NCBI GenBank assembly: GCA_029004515.1
Contig: JAQVYH010000006.1
Coordinates: 1 to 52,539, forward strand
Direction of reading: 5' to 3'
DNA: 52,539 nt
Origin: Eubacteriales bacterium
GTDB taxonomy: Bacteria; Bacillota; Clostridia; Monoglobales; UMGS1388
Positions 25,668-33,744 of this stretch are shown here, piece by piece. The notes below the pieces were generated by a model. It was not told the DNA's origin, made no database searches, and was given only the letters and a program-made list of their open reading frames with translations. The first letter of the stretch is position 1. The number at the start of each line of letters is the position of its first letter. Both the position numbers and the translations under genes were made by a program.

Positions 25668-26384
25668 TTACTGTAACTTAAGCGAATTTAATATAGCTTT
25701 CATATCTCTGTCAAAGTCAAGAGTTACACCTCTACCCTGAACATATGAAAGGATATAGTAGTACTGACCTGTTCTATAAATTGTCTGGTGTACATATCCG
25801 CCATTGATTGCGAGCTGGATTTGCACTGTGTTAATACCATTGACTTCAGCAAATTCAAACTTTTTGAGAAGCATCTCTTTGTTGCCTTCAACAGCCTTTC
25901 TATACGTTTCTTCTGACTCGTAAAGAATGTTTGGATGTGAAACGATAACATTCATGTTTGAACCACTTTTTTCGTCAATGATAATAAATTCCTTACCATC
26001 AAAGTTATATTTTGGAGCATAGGCCTTAGGATATTCTATAGAGTATCCTAAGCCTGATTTATATACAGACATATCTTCCTCAGAGCCGACTGTTATTTCG
26101 GCTTTTGCTGCGGCATTGGACACAAGACTCTTTGTAGGAAGAATTTCTCCCACTTCAGAATAGTTCTTTGCATAGGTGTTAATTGTGTCAGGAAGTGTGC
26201 TTAAATCTTTCTCATTAGTGCTCTCTTTGCCTTTTTCTTCAGCTTTTAATGATGAAGATGATCCTTTATCTGATTGCGCTGTCTTTGATTGTTCTTTACC
26301 CTTGGTCTGTGTGTTCTCAAAATTACATCCACAAAGGGTTACTACCATGCATAATGCCAGTACTAGTGTTACTATTCTTTTCAT
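25668..26384 (-). CDS. Lipoprotein of unknown function
   Basis: A 238-residue lipoprotein. The signal peptide ends in the lipobox LCGC (Cys about 20), followed by a low-complexity charged Ser/Lys/Glu linker (about 25-65). The C-terminal domain (about 105-238) has a PsbP/DUF1795-like look (GLGYSIEYPKAY...AVEGNKEMLLKKFEFAEVNGI...ILSYVQGRG). Such domains are found in small secreted or lipid-anchored proteins of unknown role. It is first in an operon with bglA, but no sugar-binding motif is evident, so it should not be called a transporter-binding protein. Confidence 0.75.
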   Translation of the reverse strand: MKRIVTLVLALCMVVTLCGCNFENTQTKGKEQSKTAQSDKGSSSSLKAEEKGKESTNEKDLSTLPDTINTYAKNYSEVGEILPTKSLVSNAAAKAEITVGSEEDMSVYKSGLGYSIEYPKAYAPKYNFDGKEFIIIDEKSGSNMNVIVSHPNILYESEETYRKAVEGNKEMLLKKFEFAEVNGINTVQIQLAINGGYVHQTIYRTGQYYYILSYVQGRGVTLDFDRDMKAILNSLKLQ

Positions 26385-26418
26385 ATGTACTCTCCTCTTT
26401 AATGTTCTTGGTATATTG

Positions 26419-26447
26419 ATTCTATCATTTATTTATCGTTCTGTAAA
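26419..26447 (-). promoter_or_regulatory. Promoter of the lipoprotein-bglA operon
   Basis: On the minus strand TTTACA (26447-26442), 17 bp, TAGAAT (26424-26419), about 35 bp before the lipoprotein ATG. Confidence 0.6.
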
Positions 26448-26480
26448 CAACTTTTGACAAAAAAACAGAGGACGAATATG

Positions 26481-26515
26481 CAAAAAAATAGGCACTACTC
26501 CTATATGGAGCAGTG
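26481..26515 (-). terminator. Terminator at the end of the yab/divIC block
   Basis: The stem GCACTGCTCC / GGAGTAGTGC (one mismatch), read on the minus strand, is followed by CTATTTTTTT. It lies 15 bp past the S1-domain gene. Confidence 0.8.
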
Positions 26516-26529
26516 CTTTGTGTTTTTGA

Positions 26530-26970
26530 TTAATAGTCCTGATTGTTACGCTTGTAACTTGAGCCTCTTTTTGATTCAAAGTTTCTTTTAATTGACTGCA
26601 TTTTCTCATCGCTATCCTGCTTAAAACGGCTGAGCATATCGTCAAATGAGCTAGGAGCGGGTGCGTTGGAGCCAAAGCCAATATCGTCAGGACGAGAGTG
26701 GTCTCTTTTTTGTACAGGCCTTTGCTTCCTCTCAACTTCCAATGCTTTTTTGATGGAAAGGCTCATTTTACCTTTATCATCGATACATAACAGCTTGACT
26801 TTAACAGCCTGTCCAACTGCAACATGCTCGTTAATATCCTTAACATATGTAAGGGCAACCTCTGAAATGTGAACCAAACCTGTTGTTTTACGGTCAAGCT
26901 CAACAAACGCTCCGAATGATGTAACCCCTGTGATTTTACCTTCGTAAATATTACCTACTTCAAATTGCAT
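26530..26970 (-). CDS. yabR: S1-domain RNA-binding protein (YabR-like)
   Basis: A 146-residue protein with a single S1 RNA-binding domain at the N-terminus (MQFEVGNIYEGKITGVTSFG...LVHISEV...KLLCIDDKGKMSLSIKKAL, about 1-75) and a basic, disordered tail rich in Lys, Arg and Ser. It matches the general-stress-protein-13/YabR type and sits in the conserved place after divIC. I use ATG 26970; a TTG at 26982 is the alternative, nearer to GGGAG, and would add four residues. Confidence 0.85.
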   Translation of the reverse strand: MQFEVGNIYEGKITGVTSFGAFVELDRKTTGLVHISEVALTYVKDINEHVAVGQAVKVKLLCIDDKGKMSLSIKKALEVERKQRPVQKRDHSRPDDIGFGSNAPAPSSFDDMLSRFKQDSDEKMQSIKRNFESKRGSSYKRNNQDY

Positions 26971-27020
26971 AAAACCTGACAAGCTCCCTTCAAGCTATTA
27001 ATATAAATAACTAATTGATA

Positions 27021-27302
27021 TTAGTTTCCTTTAAGCGCATCGACATAGAGGATTTCATCAGGCATTATCATTCCGTTTCGTTCTCTTGCCAATTTCTTCA
27101 TATATTCGGGTGTGGTGATCTGACTTTCCTCGTGCTTTAATTCTTCCGTCTTAAGGTCTTCGCTCTCGATTTGCTGTTCTATTACAGCAATATCGTTTTT
27201 GTTTTCATTTATATCTGCTTGTTGTGCTATGAGAATCCACACAGCATAACCGGCTATACATACAAAGAGAATTACTCTGAAAACGTTCATCTTATGTTTC
27301 AT
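27021..27302 (-). CDS. divIC: Septum formation initiator protein DivIC
   Basis: A small bitopic division protein of 93 residues with a short cytoplasmic N-terminus, one TM helix (about 6-27) and an extracellular coiled coil (AQQADINENKNDIAVIEQQIESEDLKTEELK). It ends in the FtsB/DivIC-type PEYMKKLARERNGMIMPDEI segment. DivIC works with FtsL/DivIB to activate septal wall synthesis. The start is ATG 27302 (AAAGGG about 11 nt upstream); the frame extending to 27335 lacks support. It is preceded by yabQ, as in Bacillus. Confidence 0.88.
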   Translation of the reverse strand: MKHKMNVFRVILFVCIAGYAVWILIAQQADINENKNDIAVIEQQIESEDLKTEELKHEESQITTPEYMKKLARERNGMIMPDEILYVDALKGN

Positions 27303-27380
27303 GTGTGAACCATCCCTTTCGTAAATCATAACCATACATATGTATTATACAACGGATTTTCCCAAATGTAAATATCTTTT

Positions 27381-27869
27381 TTATATTTTTTTATACATTT
27401 TTCTGAGATTTTTTACACTATTGCTCCATTTTCTGCCCTCTTTACGAAAAACAGACCAAATACTCCTGAAACTCTTTCGGCTTAAACTGATTGCAAAGAA
27501 TACAGGCTTTTTGAAAATCTTTAAAATAAGATGAATAGGATACAGCAAAATCCATAATGTTTTTTCAATAATTACCACACCTGCTTTTACAACATATCGG
27601 CTAAGTGTGAGGCTGTATATAAGCCATGATGAAAAGATCGCACACCATTCATATAATCTCATCCGCCCATCATCGATTATTAATAAAAACACAAATATAC
27701 CTGCCATTGCAATAACCCAAAATATTCCGTCTTGAATATTAGCGGTAACAACAGAGGCTTTGAATATTCTGCGAAGCATCTTAAATACGTCATAGAAAAC
27801 TCCAAGGCATAGACCGCAAAGTATGCAAAGGAGAAGTATCATTAGCTGTCCGTTAGCTGTCACATACAA
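27381..27869 (-). CDS. yabQ: Spore cortex biosynthesis protein YabQ
   Basis: A 162-residue membrane protein. The N-terminal half has about four TM helices with the YabQ signature GVFYDVFKMLRR (about 24-35), and the C-terminus is basic and cytoplasmic. YabQ localises to the forespore membrane and is needed for cortex formation in B. subtilis. The start is TTG 27869 with AAGGGG 9 nt upstream. It lies 13 bp after yabP. Its presence indicates that the organism has sporulation genes. Confidence 0.9.
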   Translation of the reverse strand: MYVTANGQLMILLLCILCGLCLGVFYDVFKMLRRIFKASVVTANIQDGIFWVIAMAGIFVFLLIIDDGRMRLYEWCAIFSSWLIYSLTLSRYVVKAGVVIIEKTLWILLYPIHLILKIFKKPVFFAISLSRKSFRSIWSVFRKEGRKWSNSVKNLRKMYKKI

Positions 27870-27882
27870 AATTCATTTCCCC

Positions 27883-28155
27883 TTATCTGAACAGTCTTGC
27901 CATAAAGCCAACCTTTTCCTTTGAAATGTTGTCATCATAGGCTATGCTTAGTAGATTACCCTCGACCATAAATTCTCCTGCTTCGATATTTAACTTGTTG
28001 ATTTTAAATTCCTCGCCTTTAAGAACCATTGCACCGAGGGAGGTGTCCAGAATAACACTTTCTTCGTCAAAGCTGATTACATCCACTACTCCCGAAACTG
28101 TTATCCTTCTTCGATTCTCAACTATAATATTACTTATTGGGTGTTTTTCATCCAT
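27883..28155 (-). CDS. yabP: Sporulation protein YabP
   Basis: A 90-residue protein of the YabP/YqfC family (ENRRRITVSGVVDVISFDEESVILDTSLGAMVLKGEEFKINKLNIEAGEFMVEG). It is a small beta-rich factor required at the cortex stage of sporulation. It sits in the canonical order yabP-yabQ-divIC-yabR, but is separated from rqcP by a strong terminator, so it should have its own (probably sporulation-sigma) promoter. Confidence 0.92.
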   Translation of the reverse strand: MDEKHPISNIIVENRRRITVSGVVDVISFDEESVILDTSLGAMVLKGEEFKINKLNIEAGEFMVEGNLLSIAYDDNISKEKVGFMARLFR

Positions 28156-28189
28156 AGATAATCTTCTCCTTTTATAATCGAAAAAAATT

Positions 28190-28228
28190 AAACCGTACAG
28201 TAGAGTTTATTCCACCGTACGGTTTTTA
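28190..28228. terminator. Terminator between rqcP and yabP
   Basis: A 9-bp stem AAACCGTAC / GTACGGTTT. Read on the minus strand it is followed by AATTTTTTTC, 8 bp beyond the rqcP stop codon. Confidence 0.85.
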
Positions 28229-28233
28229 TGACT

Positions 28234-28476
28234 TTATTCGATTGTTCTGTAAAGAGTTGATGCGTCGTCTTTCTTTACAACTTCAAGAACATTAAGTATT
28301 TCTGCTTTAAAAACATTATTACCAAACTGGATTTCTAGTATATCACCTTGCTTAACGTCTGCTGATGCTCTTGCAACCTTTCCGTTAAGGCTCACTCGTC
28401 CCTGGTCACAAGCCTCGTTGGCAATAGTTCTTCTTTTAATAATCCTTGATACTTTTAGAAATTTGTCAAGTCGCAT
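28234..28476 (-). CDS. rqcP: S4-domain RNA-binding protein RqcP (YabO)
   Basis: An 80-residue single S4 domain (MRLDKFLKVSRIIKRRTIANEACDQGRVSLNGK) of the Hsp15/YabO type. In Bacillus, RqcP binds the obstructed 50S subunit and helps RqcH add alanine tails during ribosome rescue. Length and motif are standard. It lies 18 bp after a CLC-channel gene and is closed by its own terminator, so it is transcribed with CLC and apart from yabP. Confidence 0.92.
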   Translation of the reverse strand: MRLDKFLKVSRIIKRRTIANEACDQGRVSLNGKVARASADVKQGDILEIQFGNNVFKAEILNVLEVVKKDDASTLYRTIE

Positions 28477-28494
28477 AATCTTTTAATCCTCCTA

Positions 28495-29733
28495 TTAATG
28501 AGTGTATAAGTCAATTTTTTCTGTTCCACATCTTGAATATGATAATTTCTGTTTGCTGTAAAGACCAAAATTGCCGGAAACAATATGGCTTACGATACAA
28601 GCAAGTGCAAAGAAGAGAATGCCCTTTGCGCCAAATAATTCTGCACCTAAAATAGCAGCTGCCAGCATACAATTGGTAATTGAGCAGAACATACATATCA
28701 TACCGATTGCCGCTCCAAATGTTGGGTCAAGGCCAAGTACAAGACTTGCCGTTACGCCGAATGTAGCACCTACAAAGAATGCAGGAACAATCTCACCGCC
28801 CTTAAGGCCCGCTCCAAGTGTAACAGCTGTGAACAAAAGCTTAAGTATGAAAGCGTATAAAATAGCTTTGCCGGCAAGAGCCTTGTTTATAATGTTCATA
28901 CCGGTTCCGTTGTAATCCTGATTTCCTACAATCAATGTCATAAGTATAATGATAACACCACCACTAAGTGCAATAAGCCAATCCTTTTTGAAAAGCTTTT
29001 TCATGAGCAACTCAGTTTTCTGAAGGGTAAGGCAGAAGATGATTCCTAATAGCCCAACGAGTATAGCAAGAATCATTACCTTAAGGCTTGTCATTGTTGT
29101 TATTTCCGGAATTGCCACAGTATAGGAAAGAATATTATTACCAAGGGATTTTGTTATTGTAAATGCAACCAGTGATGCAATAAGTGATGGAAGAAGCTGA
29201 AAATAATGTATATTCCCAATTGTAGCAACCTCTACTGCAAAGACTGCCGCAGTAACAGGAGTTGTAAATATTGCAGAGAATGCACCTGCCATACCGCATA
29301 CGACCATTGTCTTAAGTTCTATTCTTGTTAGGTGTATTGTTTGTCCGATTGTTGCACCAATGCCTCCGCCAATCTGGAGTGCTGCACCCTCTCTGCCAGC
29401 AGAGCCGCCTAGAAGATGAGTTATGGTAGCGCCTATGAATATAAATGGTGTGATAAGCGGGGGAACATATTCTCCGTCATTTGCGCCTTGAATTACAGTA
29501 TTGGTATTTAATGGATGATTGCATAGTCTGTAAAGGAGTGCAATCGCCACACCGCCGATAGGCAAGAGGAGGATAATATATCCATTTTCTGTTCGCAGTT
29601 TTGTTACAAACTCAATTGCTTTGTGGAAAAAACCACCGACAACACCGGTTATAACACCTGTGATTATGGACAGAATAATCCACTTTAATAACATATTGCT
29701 TTTAGTAAAGAAATTTTTGAAAAGTTTATTCAT
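28495..29733 (-). CDS. CLC-family anion channel/antiporter
   Basis: A 412-residue membrane protein of the CLC fold. The glutamate-gate motif appears as GGSAGREGAALQIGG (Glu about 115), with Ala for the usual Pro. The second selectivity motif appears as GLKGGEIVPAFFVGATFG instead of GxFxP. Both departures recall the fluoride-exporting CLC-F clade, although a chloride role is not excluded. No fluoride (crcB) riboswitch is visible: the promoter lies only about 30 bp from the start codon, which leaves no room. The ribosome binding site is weak. It is upstream of rqcP in an otherwise conserved yab block. Confidence 0.85.
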   Translation of the reverse strand: MNKLFKNFFTKSNMLLKWIILSIITGVITGVVGGFFHKAIEFVTKLRTENGYIILLLPIGGVAIALLYRLCNHPLNTNTVIQGANDGEYVPPLITPFIFIGATITHLLGGSAGREGAALQIGGGIGATIGQTIHLTRIELKTMVVCGMAGAFSAIFTTPVTAAVFAVEVATIGNIHYFQLLPSLIASLVAFTITKSLGNNILSYTVAIPEITTMTSLKVMILAILVGLLGIIFCLTLQKTELLMKKLFKKDWLIALSGGVIIILMTLIVGNQDYNGTGMNIINKALAGKAILYAFILKLLFTAVTLGAGLKGGEIVPAFFVGATFGVTASLVLGLDPTFGAAIGMICMFCSITNCMLAAAILGAELFGAKGILFFALACIVSHIVSGNFGLYSKQKLSYSRCGTEKIDLYTH

Positions 29734-29768
29734 ATTGTGTTACATCGCTTTCGTCTGCTTATGATACT

Positions 29769-29797
29769 ATTCTACACTTAATACAAGATTTATACAA
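29769..29797 (-). promoter_or_regulatory. Probable promoter of the CLC-rqcP operon
   Basis: On the minus strand TTGTAT (29797-29792), 17 bp, TAGAAT (29774-29769). Confidence 0.5.
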
Positions 29798-29862
29798 TGT
29801 ATAAAATTCATAAAAAATCATATAGCTAGCGTATGATGATTGTTTTATAATTGGTCATTTAA

Positions 29863-29891
29863 TTGACAAAGCGTGTAATAGATAGTATAAT
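29863..29891 (+). promoter_or_regulatory. Perfect consensus promoter of the first heparinase-like gene
   Basis: TTGACA (29863-29868), 17 bp, TATAAT (29886-29891), 40 bp before the GTG start. The TTGACAAAG start of the spacer resembles that of the promoter at 13537. Confidence 0.9.
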
Positions 29892-29931
29892 CAAGAAATG
29901 CAATTAAGAATTATATGGGGTGTGATTTTAC

Positions 29932-31602
29932 GTGGAAATTTCTATTCCTGCACTAAAACAAATTGTTAAAGAATCAGAGTTTCATAGAAACAATATGGAA
30001 AAGATGAAAGAGGATTTTGAATTCTTTGAGAAAAATCCAATTCCTGTTATTACATATAAGCAGTTCCGTCGTTTTTTTGATGACGGTAATCGTATTATCT
30101 ATGAAAGAGAGTATTACTTTGCGCGCAGAGAACGTCTTGTAAAGTGTGCCCTTTTGTATATGGTATATGATGACCAGAAATATCTTGATATGCTTGAGGA
30201 TGTTATCTGGACAATATGTGATGAATATACATGGTGTCTCCCTGCCCATCTTTGGGGTAAGGATTTTGAAAATGTTGCAGGTTATAGATATATTATAGAC
30301 CTTTTTGCGGCAGAAACAGGATTCACCCTTAGTGAAATTCTCTATTTGTTAGGAGATAAATTCTCCGATATGGTAAAAAAGCGAATTGACCATGAGGTTA
30401 AAGAAAGAATTATAGATGCTTTCTTGAATAGAAAAGAAGGCTTCCATTTTGAACAAAACACTAACAACTGGTCTGCAGTGTGCGGGGGCTCTGTTGGCAT
30501 AACCTTTATGTATAGAGCTACAAAGGAGCAGTTTGAAAAGGCATATCCAAGGATTGAAGCTGCAATGAAATGCTTCCTTAGCGGATATGGTGATGATGGA
30601 TGCTGCCTTGAAGGGCTTGGCTATTGGGAATATGGATTTGGATTCTATACATATTTTGGTGAGATGCTCCGAAGATATACAGATGGAAAGATTGACTACT
30701 TCGCTGATGCAAAAATAGAAAAAATAGCAACCTATCAGCAGATGGCAATGCTCCGTGATAATAAAACAATCAGTTTTTCAGATGGGTTTGAAACAGGCAT
30801 GTTCCATACAGGTCTTGCTAATTTCCTTGCAAAGCAGTATCCATCTGTTCATGTACCACAAGCTCAATATGCAAAAGCTCCTGATAATGACCATAATTAT
30901 AGATGGGGGCCATTGCTAAGAAATTTTGTATGGGCACATGGGGCACAGTATGCTACAGAAAACCAAACTGGTTATACATTTAAGGAAGATGCCCAGTGGT
31001 ATATAAATACTAGGGAAAGATATGCTTTTGCGGCAAAGGGTGGGCATAATGATGAGCCTCACAATCATAATGATGTAGGCAACTTCCTTTTTATAGTGGA
31101 AGATGAAACTGATTTTGCAGATCTGGGCTGCGGAGAATACACAAGAGGGTATTTTGGAGCAGACAGATACAACATTGTTAATAATGCATCATTCGGTCAC
31201 AGCATACCTGAAATAAATGGTATAGGACAAAAGGCTGGCAGAGAGTATTTTGGTGAGGTTATTTGTGAAAATGAAACAACCTTTGAGCTTCAGCTTAAAA
31301 ATGCCTATGATGTAGAAGGTCTTGAAAGTTATGTAAGGCGCTTTGACCTTAATGAAAATGGATTTACTATTACTGATACATTTGAAGGCAAAATAGAAAC
31401 AGTTAAAGAGCGTTTTGTTACAAAGATTCAACCTGTTTTTTCGGGCAATGAGGTTAAAGTTGGCAAGTCAACATTGATCCTTGAAAGCGAGCCTGCTATA
31501 TCCTCTTTGAATTTCTCGAATCACAATGCTGCTCAAGATACAGTTTATTTTATTGATGCTAAGGTTACAGGTAATGCTTTTAAATGTGAAATCATTATTT
31601 GA
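29932..31602 (+). CDS. Heparinase II/III-family protein, paralog 1
   Basis: A 556-residue protein with an alpha/alpha-toroid N-terminal part (about 1-320) and a beta-sandwich C-terminal part containing GGHNDEPHNHNDVGNFLF (about 370-387), the HNHND motif typical of heparinase II/III-like polysaccharide lyases. EQNTNNWSAVC (about 174) and DDGCCLEGLGYWEYGFG (about 221-237) contribute the active-site Asn and Tyr region. There is no signal peptide, so it acts inside the cell, like exo-acting oligo-uronide lyases. The substrate (uronic-acid oligosaccharide) is inferred. The GTG start has GGGGTG 9 nt upstream. Strongly similar to the protein at 33745-35379. Confidence 0.83.
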   Translation: MEISIPALKQIVKESEFHRNNMEKMKEDFEFFEKNPIPVITYKQFRRFFDDGNRIIYEREYYFARRERLVKCALLYMVYDDQKYLDMLEDVIWTICDEYTWCLPAHLWGKDFENVAGYRYIIDLFAAETGFTLSEILYLLGDKFSDMVKKRIDHEVKERIIDAFLNRKEGFHFEQNTNNWSAVCGGSVGITFMYRATKEQFEKAYPRIEAAMKCFLSGYGDDGCCLEGLGYWEYGFGFYTYFGEMLRRYTDGKIDYFADAKIEKIATYQQMAMLRDNKTISFSDGFETGMFHTGLANFLAKQYPSVHVPQAQYAKAPDNDHNYRWGPLLRNFVWAHGAQYATENQTGYTFKEDAQWYINTRERYAFAAKGGHNDEPHNHNDVGNFLFIVEDETDFADLGCGEYTRGYFGADRYNIVNNASFGHSIPEINGIGQKAGREYFGEVICENETTFELQLKNAYDVEGLESYVRRFDLNENGFTITDTFEGKIETVKERFVTKIQPVFSGNEVKVGKSTLILESEPAISSLNFSNHNAAQDTVYFIDAKVTGNAFKCEIII

Positions 31603-31656
31603 AATAATGAATTTTTATGATGATTTGGTAATAAAAATATATTAGGATGTGATAGT

Positions 31657-33243
31657 TTGACAAAACAAAGTAAGCAGAACTTTCTGCAAGGTGCATTAAT
31701 CCTACTTATAGCCAATTTAATAGTTAAGGTAATCGGTATGCTATACCGTATTCCTCTTGCTTGGATGCTTGAAGAAACTGGTATGGGGTATTATAGCACA
31801 GCCTACACAATGTATACTTTTATGTTCGCTGTGGCTACTGCGGGCTTCCCTGTGGTGGTTTCCAAAATGGTATCTGAATCGGTCGCGTCTAATAATAAGT
31901 ACGAAGCACAAAAGGTTTTTTATATATCTCTTGTGGTTTTAGGCGCAATTGGACTTATAGGCTCTGCTATGCTTTATATATTTGCAGAGCAATTTGCAGC
32001 CCTCGTTGGTAATCCCGGTGCGGCAATGTGCATCAAGGCGATTGCTCCTGCAGTATTCTTTGTTGCCATTATGTCAGCATGCCGAGGATTCTTTCAGGGT
32101 AATCAGAATATGTATCCAACAGCGTTTTCTGAGGTTATTGAATCTACCTGTAAGCTTGTAGCAGGACTTCTTCTGGTTTATATGCTCCTTCCAAATGGTT
32201 ACCCAGCTGCTGCTTCTGGTGCAATGCGTGGTGTTACACTTGGCACAGTTCTTTGCTCCGCTTACCTGCTTGTTTCTTTTGGTATTCATAAGCGTAAAAC
32301 AAAGGGTGAGATTGTCAGTAAAAGATCCAGAAGCTCTGTATCCCTTGCAAAGGAACTAATAATCCTTGCAACACCGGTTACTATTGGTGCTTGTATTTCC
32401 AGTCTTACCAATGTTATAGATATGTTTACAATTATGAACAGACTTCAGGTGTCAGGTGTAAGTGAGGGTATGGCAAACGAACTGTATGGTGCATATACAG
32501 GGTATGCTGTAACAATGTTTAACTTCCCATTAACGCTTATTACAGCTTTGGCAATGGCGATTGTTCCTGCTGTTGCAGGTTCACTTAAGTCGGGTTATAA
32601 AGCTCATGCGGCAAAGACCGTAGAATCATCCCTTCGCATTACTCTTTTATTTGGACTTCCTTGTGCAGCGGGTCTTTCGCTTCTAGCAGAGCCGATTTTA
32701 TTGCTTGTTTTTAACAAGACCTCAGCAGCACCACAACTTCAGATACTTGCAATCGCAGTAGTATTCGTCTCGTTCTTATCTGTAACCAATGCAGTCTTGC
32801 AGGCATATGGAAGAATGATGGTCCCTGTTGTAAATATGATCATCGGCGGTGTGGTTAAGGTTATTCTAAACTATGTGTTCATACCTATTAATGGTATAAA
32901 TGCGGCACCTGTTTCTACAAACATTTGTTATCTTGTAATAGTGGCGCTTAACCTTGCTTGGATAATTCATGTGTCAGGTGTTAAGCTAAGTCTGTTTGAT
33001 TTCTGGATTCGCCCAGTTCTTGCGACGGTATCTATGGGAATATGTGTATTGTTTGTTTATGGGCAGCTTGTCAATCTTGGAATTAGTGTTAAGCTTGCCT
33101 GTCTTATAGCCGCTAGTTTTGGAGCGGTGATTTATGGCATTATGATTTTTGTGTTCAAGGCACTTCGCCGAGAAGAATTAGAGCTTCTTCCCAAAGGTGA
33201 TAAGCTTGTAAGGATATTTGAGAAAATACATTTTATTAGATAA
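31657..33243 (+). CDS. spoVB: SpoVB-like MOP-superfamily flippase
   Basis: A 528-residue membrane protein with about 14 TM helices of the MATE/Wzx/MurJ superfamily. The N-terminus NFLQGALILLIANLIVKVIGMLYRIPLAWMLEETGMGYYSTAY is typical of stage V sporulation protein B and its polysaccharide-export relatives. It would flip lipid-linked wall precursors or polysaccharide units outwards. The start is TTG 31657. It lies 54 bp after the heparinase-like gene and 98 bp before HU. Whether it is the true SpoVB or one of its paralogs cannot be decided from one copy. Confidence 0.83.
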   Translation: MTKQSKQNFLQGALILLIANLIVKVIGMLYRIPLAWMLEETGMGYYSTAYTMYTFMFAVATAGFPVVVSKMVSESVASNNKYEAQKVFYISLVVLGAIGLIGSAMLYIFAEQFAALVGNPGAAMCIKAIAPAVFFVAIMSACRGFFQGNQNMYPTAFSEVIESTCKLVAGLLLVYMLLPNGYPAAASGAMRGVTLGTVLCSAYLLVSFGIHKRKTKGEIVSKRSRSSVSLAKELIILATPVTIGACISSLTNVIDMFTIMNRLQVSGVSEGMANELYGAYTGYAVTMFNFPLTLITALAMAIVPAVAGSLKSGYKAHAAKTVESSLRITLLFGLPCAAGLSLLAEPILLLVFNKTSAAPQLQILAIAVVFVSFLSVTNAVLQAYGRMMVPVVNMIIGGVVKVILNYVFIPINGINAAPVSTNICYLVIVALNLAWIIHVSGVKLSLFDFWIRPVLATVSMGICVLFVYGQLVNLGISVKLACLIAASFGAVIYGIMIFVFKALRREELELLPKGDKLVRIFEKIHFIR

Positions 33244-33341
33244 AAAAATATTTTATGCAAAAAAAGGAAAATATACAAGTATATAGAATATGATAAGTTG
33301 AGCAAAAGTTTTATAAATCTATACAAAGGAGGTTGGAATGA

Positions 33342-33617
33342 ATGAATAAAGCTGAACTCGTTGCAGCTATTGCGGAAAAGAGTGGTCTTTCAAAGAAGAA
33401 TGCTGAAGCAGCACTCAACGCTCTTACATCTGCAGTTGAAGGTGCTCTTAAGAATGATGATAAAGTACAGCTCGTTGGCTTTGGTACTTTTGAAACAAGA
33501 AAAAGAGCAGCTAGAACAGGCAGAAACCCACAGACAGGTGCAGAGATTAAGATCGCAGCTTCTAAGAACCCTGCGTTCAAAGCAGGTAAGGCTCTTAAGG
33601 ATGCTATCGCAAAATAA
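33342..33617 (+). CDS. hup: DNA-binding protein HU, copy 1
   Basis: A 91-residue histone-like protein that bends and compacts DNA as a dimer. It has [18 protein letters not shown], the hallmark [21 protein letters not shown] arm (about 46-66) and the C-terminal [12 protein letters not shown] very strong AAAGGAGG site (9-nt spacing) and its own terminator fit high expression. A second HU gene lies 3.1 kb away on the other strand. Confidence 0.95.
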   Translation: MNKAELVAAIAEKSGLSKKNAEAALNALTSAVEGALKNDDKVQLVGFGTFETRKRAARTGRNPQTGAEIKIAASKNPAFKAGKALKDAIAK

Positions 33618-33642
33618 TTTGTTACTTAACAAAAAGGACGAG

Positions 33643-33677
33643 TCCGTGTCGGTTAACCGATACGGATTTTCTTTTTT
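33643..33677 (+). terminator. Terminator of HU copy 1
   Basis: A 10-bp stem TCCGTGTCGG / CCGATACGGA (loop TTAA, one G-T pair) followed by TTTTCTTTTTT. Confidence 0.85.
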
Positions 33678-33688
33678 ACTAGAAAATA

Positions 33689-33717
33689 TTGACTTTAATA
33701 TGTGTGGGTTTTATAAT
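33689..33717 (+). promoter_or_regulatory. Promoter of the second heparinase-like gene
   Basis: TTGACT (33689-33694), 17 bp, TATAAT (33712-33717), 27 bp before the start codon. It shows that this gene is transcribed separately from HU. Confidence 0.85.
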
Positions 33718-33744
33718 ATAGTTAATATATACAATGGAGTGATA

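Noticed and set aside
29734..29931. Fluoride riboswitch upstream of the CLC gene
   Set aside because: The probable promoter lies about 30 bp from the start codon and no crcB-motif pseudoknot sequence is visible.
33361..33744. Upstream extension of the second heparinase-like reading frame through the HU gene
   Set aside because: It overlaps the HU coding sequence out of frame, runs across a terminator and a consensus promoter, and has a low-complexity translation. The start with a ribosome binding site is at 33745/33748.
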